Origin: Congeria kusceri | Lineage: Eukaryota; Mollusca; Bivalvia; Myida; Dreissenidae | Assembly: GCA_027627225.1 (NCBI GenBank) | Contig: CM051030.1 | Span: forward strand, 6,884,001 to 6,948,000 | Length of the DNA stretch: 64,000 nucleotides | Direction of reading: 5' to 3' | In this document: one piece after another, positions 12,248 through 24,990 of the stretch | Layout: every line of letters begins with the position of its first letter | Position numbering within the stretch: position 1 is the first letter of the stretch | Made by a program: the position numbers and the translations under genes | The notes under the pieces: generated by a model | What the model saw: only the letters and a program-made list of their open reading frames with translations | What the model was told of the DNA's origin: nothing | The model's database searches: none

Positions 12248-13730
12248 GTTCACCTGAGAACAAAGTGCTCACGGTGAGCTTTTGTGATCGCCCGTTGTCC
12301 GTCGTCCGTGCGCGCGTGCGTCCGTTGTCAACTTTACATTCAAACAACATTTCCGCCTAAACCACTTGGCGAATTTTCACCAAATTTCACAGCAATGATC
12401 CTTGGGTAGACTTCTTTCAAAGTTGTTCACATCTTTTCGGTCCGCTGCATATGTAGGTCACCAGAGCTAAAAATAGATTTAAAAAGTGAAAACTTTAAAA
12501 ATCTTCTCCTATGAAACCGCAAGGCTTAGACTTTCATATTTGATATGTGACATCCTCTAGTGGTCCTCTACAAAGATTGTTCAAATTATGCCCCTCGGGT
12601 CAAAACGGGCCACGCCATAGGGTTCACATGGTTTATATAGAATATATAGCAAAATGACTTTAAAATCTTCTTCTATGAAACAGTAAGACCCAGATATTTC
12701 GTATTTGGTATGTATTATCCTATAGTGGCCATCTATAGAGATTGTTCAAATTATGCCCCTGGGGTCAAAACGGGCCACGCCCGGGAGGTCACATGGTTTA
12801 TGTGGAATATATAGCAACACGACTTTTAATATTTTATCGTCTGAAACCGCAAGACCCAGAGGTTTCATTTTTGATATGTTACATTTCCTAGTGGTTTTCT
12901 ACAAAGATTGTTGAAATGATGCCCCTGGGGTCAAAACGGGCCACGCCTCGGAGGTTACATGGTTTAAATGGAATATATTGTAAAATGACTTCAAAAATGT
13001 TCTCCTCTGAAACCACAAGGCCCAGAGGTTTCATATTTGACATGTAATCTTGTATAGTTGTCCTCTACAAATATTGTTCAAATTATGACTTTATTTAGAC
13101 TTAAATAGCAAATGACTTTAAACATCTTCTCCTCTGAAACCGCAAAGCCAGAGGTTTCATATTTGGTATGTAACATTGTATAGTGGTCCTCTAAAAAGAT
13201 TATTCAAATGATGCACTTTGGGTCAAAACTGGCCACGCCCCGGGGATCACATGGTTTATATAAACTTAAATAGCAAAATGACTTTGAAAATCGTCTCGTT
13301 TGAAACCGCAAGGCCCAAATGTTTCATATTTGGTATGTAACATTGTATAGTAGTCCTCTACAAAGATTGTTCAAATGATGCCCCTGGGGTCAAAACTGGC
13401 CACGGCCCGGGGATCACATGGTTGATAGACTTGAATAGCAAAATAATTTTAAAAATCTTCTCCTCTGAAACCGCATGGCCCTGAGTTGTCCTATATGGTT
13501 TGTAGCATTGTATAGTGGTCCTCTACAAAGATTATTCAAATGATGCCCCTGATGTCAAAACTAGCCACACCCAGGGGGTAACATAAGATTCGTCTCCTGA
13601 AACTGCAAGGCCCAGATCTTTATACACAGGTAAGTGGTTTAGTGCCATTTGGTCCTCTTGTTATAAGCAATTATGATGGCTTTAACTCAGGTGAGCGACG
13701 TATGGCCATCGTGACCCTCTTGTTAAAATA
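12248..13730. mobile_element. element with inverted ends and ~165-bp internal tandem repeats
   Basis: The left end ('agttcacctgag', then 'ggtgagcttttgtgatcgcc') and right end ('aactcaggtgagcgac') are inverted relatives. Between them lie about seven diverged repeats with the core 'tgcccctggggtcaaaac', 'ggccacgcc' and 'gaaaccgcaaggcccaga', at a spacing of about 161-168 bp. Elements of this form are widespread in bivalves (from memory). No coding capacity is seen. Confidence 0.8.
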
Positions 13731-15159
13731 GGCGTTTATACTGAAAAAAAAACACAACAACATCAAATCAACCCTAACTACCATCTTCTTTGTTAATTTT
13801 GATCATTATTACCTGTCATTAGCTCCACATCGGAAGAATTTTTGGATCATTCTTCGACGCACCTCCAAAAAAGGTGTAAAGTGATTAGAGACCGTTTTTT
13901 GTACAACAAACATGTATAAATATAATATCAACGGTTACTTTACAAACAAAGGTAGAATTCAGTAATAAATCATGATTATTATTATAAAGAATAGCTGAAT
14001 ATTAATATAACATAGCATTATGAAGACATTATTCACAATTTAATCAATTGAATGTTTTGGGTATAGTCCAGTTATTTATTTATTTTTTAAACAATTTATT
14101 CAGCCATAGAAGACACAAGCCTTTAACTTAAGAATGCAAAATGCGACTGCAATGTTACGCCCTGATCAGCATATTTCAAACAAGTTGCTTTTAATGGAAA
14201 TTAATGTTTTCTTTGTTATGAATTTTTTTCAGAAAGACATTTGCACTTTCAATTATTTGCATATTTTTACATTCTAATTAAATCGTATTTCAAGCCACAT
14301 ACTGACTATTTAAATGTATTAAAATTCACACAATATGTGATCGGGGCTACATTAAAAATGTGAACATCAAATTGCAAATTACCTGGCCCCAAGACTACGA
14401 ACATTTCTTGAGTTCAATCTTAGACTTAATCTTAAATATTTAACTAATGGAAATAAAAGCTCAAGTGTTACAAGCATTCTCATTGGTCAATATTTTAAGT
14501 TGAGACTAATTTGGAGACTAAGACCGTTCGTAGGCGTTGGGCCAGATGAAAGTGGTTAAATGTGTTTAAATGTGGCATATCAACGCGGTATTTATCATAA
14601 AACAAATCTTACTTAAAATCTGTTTAATCATATTATTTATACTGATACTAGAAAAAAAAGAAACGTTTTAATTAAATTGCTTTCTGAAATATCTTCTACA
14701 CGTAGACTTACTTAGTTCTTTTTTTAGCAGCGGTGAATGACAAGAGATATTCAATAGTTAGCCTAGCTTTAACTGAATACAAGTAGTAGACTGAACACAA
14801 ACGTGGCTATAATTTTCAATTTTATAGATACGGATATATAATATCATAGACTAAGAAAGAAAAACACGTTACAGCTTTACTGACGTTTGTAATGGCCATG
14901 AGTATTGTTAATTTGTAATGAGGATGCCGAATGGAAAATTGGGGATTATATTGGTGATATTTAACTCAAAGCTCTGTACTTGCTCCGAACCAGAATGCGT
15001 TATAATAAAATAATAACATAATTCAAACGCATTAAACGTTTGCTTTATTTTATATGCAAACAAACGTACGTTATCGAAATAATACATATAATAAATATAT
15101 ACATTGGGACATTGTAACATTGGGCACATGTTTACGCAAACAATAACATAGCCTGCCTC
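13731..15159. other. intergenic, nothing recognised
   Basis: AT-rich sequence. The minus-strand frame reaching to 14908 is only a run-on past the end of the FkbM-like relic. Confidence 0.4.
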
Positions 15160-15700
15160 ATTTTGCCGGGCGACTTTTTCTATGTCGCCGCCTTTAAGCC
15201 ATGTTAGCCGCTGATATCCGCGGTTTTTCATAAACAACAGTATTGTTTTTCTACTCTGAGCTGTTCTTATGGTGAAAACAGCAATGATAAGTTTGTTCTA
15301 GTCTATGGACTTCAGGATGTACAATTCCGCGCCTTTAACATCCAGAGAGAGTAGTCAACCTTTGTTGTTCCAATCACATTTAGAATGTCAAATAGGCTGC
15401 GAGATTGCACGATCATTCAAATGATTTCCCCGGTTATTTAAAGTTTCAATGTTGAATCGACTTTGATGTCTCGCAGTGATTCTAGTATTACCCCTTGATA
15501 TTGCTCCCGCAAGATTGAACGACATGTTGGTATTGCTATAACCAAGAAAACAGTCGATGGCGTAGCACTTCCTGTTCACTGACATGATCAGTGGCAACAT
15601 ATACGGATTCACGTCTATTAAAAATCCTGTCAGCCCATCAACCCCCCCCCCACGATTTACACAAAGAAGCCATTACTTTTATTGTTCAAAATCTCATCGA
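15160..15700 (-). pseudogene. decayed FkbM-type methyltransferase copy 1
   Basis: Homologous on the minus strand to the better copy at 23.8-24.3 kb. In order it reads 'SNGFFV' then a stop where the family has Glu, a G-run at about 15640-15652 replacing some 18 codons, 'GLTGFLIDVNPYMLP' onward, then a frameshift inside the 'VDYSLDVKGAELYILKSID' block, an in-frame TAG after 'SID', and 'FMKNRGYQRLTWLKGGD' in the restored frame. FkbM-like proteins are SAM-dependent methyltransferases; this copy cannot encode one. The four lesions and the shared flank indicate an old segmental duplicate. Confidence 0.75.
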
Positions 15701-15894
15701 CTTATTTGTGGTGTCGATGTTGCGAAAAACTTGTTAGGTTTGTAAATCAGGGAGAATATTATAATTACCACTGAAGCAAATGTCTGATTTCAACCTCACT
15801 GAATTTTATTTACGTTGAAAGTTATGCGAATAAGTACATCATTCAATATTAATATTGTATCAAACGTATTAAACGGTCCGACTTTCGCTCTTGG

Positions 15895-16110
15895 TTGTAA
15901 CGACTATAGCAGGAAGTGTTAAGATGCTCATGTTCCCCCCTGGTTATCGTTGTTTGACCCTCATTTTATGTGTGACAATTGAATATACATGTTTATGTAG
16001 GCATACGTCCTTTAGTTGTCTAAAGAGGCATATCGACGGTATTTCGCAAAAATTCAGATATTGATTAAAACAAGGTTATTTCCTATTTGTCTTAATTTTA
16101 TTTTTCGATT
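15895..16110. repeat. flank of the FkbM segmental duplication (copy 1)
   Basis: The stretch from 'taacgactatagcaggaagt' through 'ggttatcgtt' and 'gaatatacatg' to 'gaggcatatcgacgg' aligns in the same order with 24507-24720. The duplicated block therefore extends well beyond the coding relic. Confidence 0.65.
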
Positions 16111-16904
16111 TGCATCAATATATTTTGATGTAATCTTTAAGATATGAAATAATAACACACTCAAACAAATATTTTGGGATAAACGCTTCCGTGAGGATTA
16201 GATTTCACGCCAACAAAATGGCAACCTTCAAAAAATCGTTAGGCTAAATATCGATGGCGCGCATGCGTGTAACAGTACTTCAAGTACATATATCATTCAT
16301 ATCGATGCAAATAGTCGCCTATTTGATCATACATTTAAATAGTATCTAATATATCATTTGTATCAGGACTATTACGCTGGAACTACTGTATGGAATTCAA
16401 TGATACTCGATTTGAAGTGATTTTCTTACAATTACGGTGAATAGATTTGTTTCTAACAAATGTTCATCGTACTGTTCTTTTGTTTCATGCTTTCACACAA
16501 TCCTGACAATTTACTTGGTCTTGCAGTTCTATTGATTTTTAGATTTGAAATAGCCCTGCCCTCACATTGCATGTCCACCAACTGACTAAGTATTATGGAA
16601 CATCCATCACTTTCACTGAAATTCTTCTATTTGTTGGCAAATATATTCGTGTCTGAAAAGCAAACAATCAAATGGTCCATGTGTCTTTCCTGTATGCATC
16701 ATTAAATTTACATGTGTGTATATTGTGATGCATCAAACAGTTTTGACAACTGTTTCAGTCTAACAAATTTTTATATTTTTACGTTTATAAAAGGAACTTT
16801 GAAGTACAGTATATTATCGGTGATCAATCATCGTCTACTGATATTCGCGCTTTAATGTGCAGTAGTATACATTGGGCAGTGTGTGTGATAAACTTGTTGT
16901 GTAT
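16111..16904. other. intergenic, nothing recognised
   Basis: AT-rich, with no supported feature. Confidence 0.35.
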
Positions 16905-16911
16905 TAATTAA

Positions 16912-16993
16912 GGGGGGGGGGGCACTGTTTGACGACGTGACATTCGGATGCAATACTATTAAATGCAAGTGTCACATCGTCAAACAGTGCCCT
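16912..16993. repeat. short foldback element
   Basis: 'gggcactgtttgacgacgtg' is mirrored by 'cacatcgtcaaacagtgccc', giving ~24-bp arms around a ~25-bp spacer. A run of ten or more G precedes the left arm. Confidence 0.75.
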
Positions 16994-17549
16994 CTTCTAC
17001 ATTGCTAAAGCCTGTTACTCTTAGAAGTGTAAACTTCAAAAGCTCTTGATTTTCCGACACACATTTACACAATTCAGTTGTTGTAATCATTTAATACTTT
17101 TGCAATGTGTTATTTAAAACCTCATAAAAAATTCTTTGTTATAATTGTCAACTTTCTATTTAGTCAATGCAACCGTAATACATACAACACACGTTTAACA
17201 TATATCGGCCACTTATTTAATAAGATGTTGACAGTTTCTGATGAAATCAAATGCCCTTATTTTTGGACATCGTATCGTTTAGCAATCAAACTTTTAGTAA
17301 ATCTTAAACAAACGACTTACGTGGAAGTTTTGTTTAATGTGATGAGACTATTTGAAAATGTGTTATGTATAAAATAAACCATTCGTATGATCTTAAAATA
17401 GTTGCGAACATTAATCTACCTCGATCCACAAAATACACTTCAAGAGTTGTACAAACGAACGACGTAACTGACTATAGCCTATGTAAATAAGTGTTTATTA
17501 CTACTTTCAAGTGAGATGGGGTGTTTAAGAAGAACACATTTACATATAG

Positions 17550-17890
17550 ATTTTGTTATTTTTTTGCCAATTGTGCGGATATCGTATCCAGCTAGAACTC
17601 CACGAGTCGGATGTGTCGCCGGACGGGGCATAACTTAAGTACGATAAGAGCAATTATGCCAAAAACCAAACTTAACCTTGCTTTTATGCCTACTAACACT
17701 TCCCTACATTTTCATAATAATTGCACAAAAACTCCTTAAGTTATTGTCTGCACAAGCCTTATTTGAATTATTGTTTAAAAAGGGGCATAACTCAAGTCCG
17801 ATTACTTCTCAAGTTATTGTCTGCACACACTGAAGGGGACGCCGACGACTTCGCCGCCAACAAAAGTAATCCCTATATATCGCCTTTTCA
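17550..17890. repeat. bivalve-style repeat fragment
   Basis: 'gacggggcataacttaagt' and 'ggggcataactcaagtccga' are two related units. They are followed by 'ttattgtctgcacacactga' and 'ggggacgccgacgacttcgc'. The last piece matches the style of the terminal sequence of the repeats at 50.3 kb. Overlapping short frames are discounted. Confidence 0.55.
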
Positions 17891-18481
17891 GGCAACACAA
17901 AAACACCACACCTGTAACATCTGACAAAGAGAGGCGAACGACGCCTGTATAGGTTTACATTTAAATATGGAACCATTATAAGATTCAATGTAGTTGATTG
18001 CAAACGTTCTTTACATGCAAACGTAATCCATATTTTTGTGAAATTGTACCATTACAATATAAAATGACTACAATACAGTTGCCTTACGATAGAAACAATA
18101 ATTGGTCTTTAAGATGCACAGTCAATGAATGAACATTGGGTATATGTTGTAAACCTAATCTTTTGTGTGAAATATGATTAAATTCGCGTATATAATTTAT
18201 ATCTTTAAACATACGTTTAAATACGTTCCGTTGTCTAAATAAAAATTCAATCTGGTACATGCAAAGTTTACCTCTTTTTCTGAGGTTATGACAAAAATTA
18301 ATTTCACAATATTCATGCTTAATTTCTTATCGATATTCATGCATTCGATGTCCTTGACGTCTGGCCGTCGTCACTGAGTACTTCAGCCATCATACGTGCA
18401 GTATGCATTATACACCCAGATAGGAGACTCAGACATGAATATGTATTAAATAAATCATTGTAAGGTTACTATTCAACAGTT

Positions 18482-18555
18482 GATACTGTAGTGCAATGGT
18501 AAGTACGCAAACTTTATAAGCCTGACGTTCTGGGTTCGAATCCCAGAACATGCTC
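18482..18555 (+). tRNA. tRNA-like relic, Ile(UAU)-type loop
   Basis: Box-A-like 'tagtgcaatggtaag' and a perfect T-arm ('tctgggttcgaatcccaga') are present. The anticodon-type loop TTTATAA would give UAU. The acceptor and anticodon stems pair poorly, so a tRNA pseudogene or SINE head is more likely than a working gene. Confidence 0.4.
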
Positions 18556-18798
18556 TTTATATTAATTTAATTTATTTATTAATTTGATTTAATTTATTGA
18601 ATTGATCATGTTGCTGACATCATGACACGGAATCTTATCATCTGACAGAAGAGATGCACCGATACTTCGAGCGAGCAGAGTGTTTGTGGATGCATTTTCA
18701 TGAAGATAAAATGAATAAACTAATTAAAATAAAACGAATGAAAAAGGGGAAAAAAATAAAGAAAAAATGTCACGAGAATAACTGATGTTGAAGTAAAA

Positions 18799-18885
18799 TA
18801 AAATGATAAAAAAGAAAGATTTTAGCAGGATTTGAACCACAGTCATTGTGATTCAATGTCTAAAACATTATCCATCTTACTATTC
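18799..18885 (-). tRNA. tRNA-like relic (minus strand)
   Basis: Seven perfect terminal pairs (AGAAAGA with TCTTTCT) flank a ~75-nt segment with a box-A-like 'agtaagatggataatg' and a box-B-like 'gtggttcaaatcc'. The anticodon arm lacks a proper U33, and the T-stem is broken. Judged a decayed tRNA-derived sequence. Confidence 0.35.
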
Positions 18886-19049
18886 TTTCTGACACTTGTT
18901 GGTGGATGCTTCTGTTATATGACTATGAAATCCGTGCTTAATTAGACGCTAGATAAATGTTACAACTATACCTATAGAACAGTCGAGCGCTACCGGAGAT
19001 TATTGACTGTCAGGTCAATAAAATCTTACAATATATTATTCATCTGCGT

Positions 19050-19925
19050 GTTTGTCAATATTCCACTGCGTCTGTTAATATATTCCACTGCGCTTGTGAA
19101 TATATTCCACTGCGCTTGTGTAAATATTTAAATATGCTTGTGTGTATATTTATCTGTGCTTGTGTATATATTTAAATACGCTTGTGTGTATATTTATCTG
19201 TGCTTGTGTAAATATTTAAATATGCTTGTGTGTATATTTATCTGTGCTTGTGTAAATATTTAAATATGCTTGTGTGTATATTTATCTGTGCTTGTGTATA
19301 TATTTAAATATGCTTGTGTGTATATTTATCTGTGCTTGTGTATATATTTAAATACGCTTGTGTGTATATTTATCTGTGCTTGTGTAAATATTTAAATATG
19401 CTTGTGTGTATATTTATCTGTGCTTGTGTATATATTTAAATACACTTGAGTGTATACTAATCTGGGCTTGTGTATTGCATTACATTGAGCTTGTATATAT
19501 ATTTCACTACGCTTGTGTGTATATTCCACTGCGCGTGTGTATATATTTAAATATGCTTGTGTGTATCTTCATCTAGGCTTGTGTATATATTACACTGCGC
19601 TTGTGTATATATTTCACTACGCTTGTGTGTATATTCCACTGCGCGTGTGTATATATTTAAATATGCTTGTGTGTATATTCATCTAGGCTTGTGTATATAT
19701 TACACTGCGCTTGTGTATATATTTCACTACGCTTGTGTGTATATTCCACTGCGCGTGTGTATATATTTAAATATGCTTGTGTGTATATTCATCTAGGCTT
19801 GTGTTTATATTACACTGCGCTTGTGTATATATTCTACTACGATTGTGTATATATTTTACTGAACTTATGTATATAATTTCCCTGCGTTTGAGTATATGTT
19901 TCACTGCCGGTGTATATATATACAT
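19050..19925. repeat. 22-bp minisatellite with higher-order periods
   Basis: Units of about 22 bp begin 'gcttgtgtgtatat'. From about 19130 to 19440 they alternate in a 44-bp dimer ('tttatctgt' and 'tttaaatac' types). From about 19505 to 19830 they form a 110-bp five-unit block repeated about three times. The open frames of C-V-Y-I type here simply reflect the unit and are not genes. Confidence 0.9.
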
Positions 19926-20539
19926 TGCCTTGCTTGGTTTCACACAGGAAGCCAAAACATAACTCAAAGACGCCTTAGAAGAGAACATACTGACGACTCC
20001 ATGTCTAGTATTAAAACCATAAAAGTAACATAAAACTCTACATTTCCATTCAACAACAAAAAACATCATATAATTTAAAATAATTAATTTATTTGCTTAT
20101 ATGTCTGGGAAGGCATACAAATCCAAGTTATGCTTTATACTTAGTAATTTATTAAAGAATGCATTAGAACTGTTTTTCAGTATAAAATATATTGCTTCCA
20201 ATAATATCTCAATCTACTAGTTTTGTTTCCACAATGATCTTCAGTTCAAGGCGAATTACAAAAAGGCAACGAAACATGAACACCTGGATAAATTTAACCG
20301 AATGATATACTGGTAAAATGCACATAAAAGGTCAATCTAAAATATGTTAATTTTGTCAAATGATATTTCAAATTTGTTAAATTGTCCATTTGTAAAGCCT
20401 CACTCAACCTTAGATTTGTTTCGTTAAACTGTATATTTTGCGCTATATTTGCAACTAAACTTTTTTCCCTGTTGTAGCCAATGATTATCATGCTATGCGA
20501 TAGTTTTATAATATTAAGTTTGGTGACGATCGGATGAAA

Positions 20540-21065
20540 GCTGTTGGACATAAAAAGCGGAAACTGCTAAAAAGGTCAATTTTGTATTAATGAAGAGCCA
20601 TAACTCTGCAGTTCCTGGGGCGATTTCGTTGATCATCGTATTTGGCTAAGATATTATGGTCTTTAACATTTTCATAAATTTTAGTGAAGATGGATTAAAA
20701 CTGTTGGACTTAGAGAGTGGAAACAGCTAACAAGGCATATTATAGATAATTCAAGGGCAATATCTCCATATTTTCTGGAACGATTTGGTTAATTATGGAA
20801 CTTGATCGAGATATTATGGCCACAAAGATCTTCACCAAGTTTGGTGAAGATCGAATAAAAACTGTTGGGACTTAAAGAGCGAAAACGGCAAAAAAGGAAA
20901 TTGCAGATAAATCAAGTTCAATACCTCGACCATTTCTTGGGCAATTTGACAAATTATCGGACTTGGTCGAGATAATTTGTATTATGCCAACAAACATTTG
21001 TTTGAAGTTTGGTGAAGATCAGATGAACTTTAGAAAGCGGAAACGGCTAAAACGGCAAGTTTCTC
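20540..21065. repeat. ~160-bp tandem repeat
   Basis: Three to four copies carry 'ctgttggacttaaagagcg', 'ggaaacggctaaaaaggc', 'gatattatggcc' and 'aagtttggtgaagatc'. The same family recurs at 22348-22665 and inverted at 27605-27800. Confidence 0.8.
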
Positions 21066-22280
21066 ATGTGCAACAATCTGGTTTCTCAGCGCGGCGCAAA
21101 AATCGATAGTCCTCACGTACAATTTACATTGATTTGATAAGGAGCTATAAATATTATTTGCTGTAACTTCCTTATTTTTTTACTCTTAGAAAATTCATTC
21201 TTTACTTGTTCGAGTGGTGTCAATTTTGTTCAATTATATAAAAGTTTAGGCGGGGGAATTTCGGCTTAAATGAGGTGCCTATAGTTTAAAATTCATTTCC
21301 GTGACACAATACGGAAATAAACGAGCGTTGTCGAACGATACCTAGTTGGTTCGTGGAACTCAACCGTATGTGCAGTATATGTTCCCCGCGGAGTTTATTG
21401 GGCGGTAATTAACATATATCAGTCTTGGTATTCGTTTCATAGACATTATATTATATTCTGCAGTTTAGCTTATTTTAGATAATGAAATCCAGAAGAAAAT
21501 TTAGGTGTATTGGTTTTTTATAACAATGCAGTAGAGTTATATTCATTAAGATTTTTCAGAGTATGCAAGTTAAGTTATAGCAGAAGACATACTTTCATTT
21601 ATTGTTTGATTAAAGATAAGAAATAATGCCTAAATCTTTTGTTCCAAAAATAAGTTCTTTAAATGCAAAACGTCAACATAATGCCCGAAATTAATGAAAG
21701 AAACAATGGAAATATAAACAACTGTTTAAATACGAGTAACAATAATTCCATACTTAAATAAAACAAAACAAGCTAGAATAAACTGAAATTAAAAAGTTCT
21801 GATAATGCAACTATAACAATTTATAACTTTAAATGATTTTAACTTAAAAAAGAAAGTTTTTATATTAATTAAACATTAATATATTAAATGAAAATGGGAT
21901 CATGCTGACACTATATGGGTCGGTGGTATAATCAGCTGATAACGGTCATCATACATGGGTGCTGCCCTCAATGTTTATAAAATGATATTGTTGGGTCCTA
22001 AGTGCCAAAGTGTGGATGTTTTGACAAGGGTCCGCCAACTTGTCTGAAAAGGGGCTTTATGCCTGGTCTCCACAGAAAGGCGAAGGTGACAAATAATTTG
22101 CTTGTGTAATCCCTGATGTCATAGATGCTTTTTCATAATGCAAAATTGTCGTAATGTTTCGTGGTCGGTTCTCAATTGTTGCCAAACAGAGCTTGTAGTG
22201 TCACAAAAAGTAGTTAACAACAACAGGAGTATAAGATCTAGGTAGCGAAATATAATTATTTGTGTTATATAATAATATTA
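21066..22280. other. intergenic, nothing recognised
   Basis: AT-rich, no supported exon or repeat. Confidence 0.35.
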
Positions 22281-22288
22281 TTATATTT

Positions 22289-22347
22289 ATGATTATGATG
22301 ATGATGATGATGATGATGATGATAATGATGATTATGATGATGATGAT
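22289..22347. repeat. (GAT)n microsatellite
   Basis: Repeated 'gat'/'tga' triplets with a few 'aat'/'att' interruptions lie directly upstream of the next repeat. Confidence 0.9.
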
Positions 22348-22665
22348 TTAAAGGCCATAACTCCACCATTCCTTGTGCAATTGGGCTGATTATCGAACTA
22401 GGCCCAGATATTTTGCCCACAAACATTTTCATCAAGTTTGTAAAGGTCGAATGAGAACTGTTGGACTTAAAGAGTGCAAACGGCTAAAAAGGCCAATTTT
22501 AGATAACTCAAGGGCATAACTTCACAATTCCTAGGGCGATTTGGCTGATGATCTAACTTGGCCAAGATATTATGCCAAGAAATAGTTTCATGAAGTTTGG
22601 TGAAGAAAACTTTTGACTTAGAGACCGGAAACGAAAGTGGTCATCCGACCGACCGATCGTCCCAC
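22348..22665. repeat. ~160-bp repeat, second locus
   Basis: Two copies of the family at 20540-21065, starting 'aaaggccataactccac' and ending in the GC-rich 'gaccgaccgatcgtcccacc'. Confidence 0.75.
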
Positions 22666-22839
22666 CGACCTAAATTAGCAATATATCTACAGCATTTATT
22701 GATTATTAAGACTGACTTTGTCCCTAAACTTTTAACAATGTGTCTCAAGCTCTAAATAGAACGGTTTAGTCCTGTTTTTATTAAACATCTAGAGCGTAAT
22801 TGTTCAGGGCCACTAAAATCCGGATTAATTTTGATTGTT

Positions 22840-22935
22840 GGTCAAATATATATTGTACATAACATATATAGTGTACATAAAATATATATTGTACATAAAA
22901 TATATATTGTACATAAAAATATATTGTACATAATA
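22840..22935. repeat. short tandem repeat, ~18-20 bp
   Basis: Five imperfect units of 'atatattgtacataaa'. Open frames on both strands here are repeat artefacts. Confidence 0.85.
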
Positions 22936-23763
22936 ATGCACTTCTTACTCTCAGCGTATATCTATCTGATACAAAGACTGTACAAAACAACATATCGTTT
23001 AATATTATTTAAACTTAACAAACATGTTGTTGTTTTAATATTTTCAGGATACTGCTCTGTTGAGTGGCTGTTCAGGAACAGCTTAGACTGATCATAATCT
23101 TGTTCTTACTCCTTTGTGAGCATGGTGCCGGCCGATCAGTCGCTACGATTCTTCTATAGGCATTTGGCAGCGCGAATGAGTTTTGTGTTGATTATGATAC
23201 AACCTTAAAAATGGTGTTCAAGCTTATCACTGTACAAGAACCCCGCAGTGAAAAAGTGAAAATGTATTTCTTATCTGGAACAAAAAATCAAAAACAACAA
23301 CTGTGAAACAAAACCATTATTGTACTAAAACATTACCTATATACGATGTATGAAACTAGTTAGTAATATGATTTACATAATAAACGTTTGAGGTATAAAA
23401 CGGACAAGAAATGATGTTCACAATGATAATTTACACATTACCTTACGTTAAGGCTGTAAAAAATACACAACGTCAATGCTGTGGCTGCGCCGCTCGTGGA
23501 AATATTGTTTCTATGACCACTCATGCAATAAAATACGATCTTACACTGCATTAAACAAATATCCTCTATGTATTCGCTATGCATTGATACTCCAGGTCAG
23601 TAGACTTGTCTAGAACAACTGAAACATGTTATACGTTTGCTTCATGTTATCTACAACCACATTTACAAACATTTTCAAAAGAACAACTATAATAAATAAA
23701 CACACTTAGAAATGTTATGATTGCACTTATCTGTGTTTATGCAATCAATACGAAAGTCTGGCT

Positions 23764-24345
23764 TCATTCTACTGGGGGAATCTTTTTAACTATGTCGTCC
23801 CCTTGAAGCCTTTCAAACCGCTGATATCCATTGTCTTTCATGAACGCCAGAATGTTGTCGGTTTCTATGGTGAAAACATAAATGTCAATTTTGTCCCAGT
23901 CTATGGACTCCAGGATGTACAATTCCGCGCCTTCAACAGCCAGAGAGTAGTTCACCTTTGTTGTTCCAATTACATCTAGAATGTCAAATAGGCAGTAACA
24001 TTGCACGATCACCGTTTTATTAAAGTGATTTGCCTTCTTAGTTAAAGTTTCCTTGTTAATTCGACTTCTATGTCTCGAAGTGATCACATTATTAGCACCT
24101 GTTGTTGCACCCGCAAGAGTGAATGTCAAGTTGGTATTGCTGTAACCAAGGCAAGAGTTGATGGCGTAGCACTTTCTGTTCATTGACATTATCCGTGGCA
24201 GCATATACGGGTTGGCCTCTATCAACAACCCTGTCCACCCTCTCTACCGCTCCAGGAACAAAGTGTTTGACAGTGATTTTCCATCAAACCCACCGATTTC
24301 TATGAATAAACCATTCCGTTGTAGTTCAAGAGCTCGTCGATGTGT
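23764..24345 (-). pseudogene. FkbM-type methyltransferase copy 2 (one nonsense codon)
   Basis: Minus-strand reading from about 24345 gives 'NGLFIEIGGFDGKSLSNTLF', then 'LER', an in-frame TAG (24244-24246), then 'RGWTGLLIEANPYMLP'. Further on come 'CYAINSCLGYSNTN', 'LFDILDVIGTTKVNYSL', 'VEGAELYILESIDWDKIDI', 'TIETDN' and 'NGYQRF', ending at TGA (23764-23766). These blocks are the FkbM-family SAM-binding and catalytic-core signatures (FIEIGxxDG; D/AVEGAExxIL). The only lesion seen in this exon is the TAG, so decay is young or the codon is an assembly error. An acceptor near 24350-24370 is possible; upstream exons, if any, were not found. Confidence 0.75.
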
Positions 24346-24506
24346 TTGTCTTGTCCATATTACTCTTTAATTTGTGTAAATCAGATAGAAGATTATTCAC
24401 AAAGCATTGCGAATTGGAAAACACCAATTTTTAGACTCATCTCGACTAGATTTCATTTGCACTGGAAATTGTATGAATATATATCAAACATTCCCTCTTT
24501 CGCCCG

Positions 24507-24720
24507 AGGACGTAACGGCTATAGCAGGAAGTTTTCATGTTTCCCGCTGGTTATCGTTCTACACAACTAAAAGGTCATGTGCTTGATATCCTTTGAAACG
24601 GCATTTTAGCTGTGTCATTTGAATATACATGTACACGTATGTTCGCTCATTGTCTAGGGGCATATGGACGATATTTTGCATGAATTAAGATATTTATTAA
24701 ATCAAGATTATTTGCAGTTT
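24507..24720. repeat. flank of the FkbM segmental duplication (copy 2)
   Basis: Same order of blocks as 15895-16110: 'ggctatagcaggaagt', 'ctggttatcgtt', 'gaatatacatg' and 'gggcatatggacg'. Both copies keep the same orientation. Confidence 0.65.
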
Positions 24721-24879
24721 TTCTTTAATTTAGTTTTCAAGATGCATTGATATATTGATGGAATCGTTAAGAAAAATATTGACACAGATAAACAAGAAAT
24801 GTCTTTAAAAAAGACAATCGGCGTAGAAATTACTAATGAGATGTCATTTTTTTGCTCTTAATATAATACAAGAGGACCA

Positions 24880-24990
24880 AGCTGTGACTTCACGGACCCC
24901 ATTTTTTCGTTCCCTACTACGGAGACTTCTCGGACCCCAGATTTTTCGGTCCCTACTTAGGAGACTTCTCGGACACTAGATTTTTCAGAC
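24880..24990. repeat. short tandem repeat, ~50 bp
   Basis: About two and a half units with 'ggagacttctcggaccc' and 'agatttttcggtccctac'. No function is apparent. Confidence 0.7.

Noticed and set aside
17105..17377. 90-residue plus-strand frame
   Set aside because: AT-rich composition, no recognisable motif and no promoter or splice context; length is within chance expectation.
18482..18555. Functional tRNA-Ile gene
   Set aside because: The T-arm is good, but the acceptor and anticodon stems pair poorly; kept only as a tRNA-like relic.
19557..19962. Open frames rich in Cys-Val-Tyr-Ile repeats
   Set aside because: They follow the 22-bp minisatellite in all frames; no start context, splice sites or domain.
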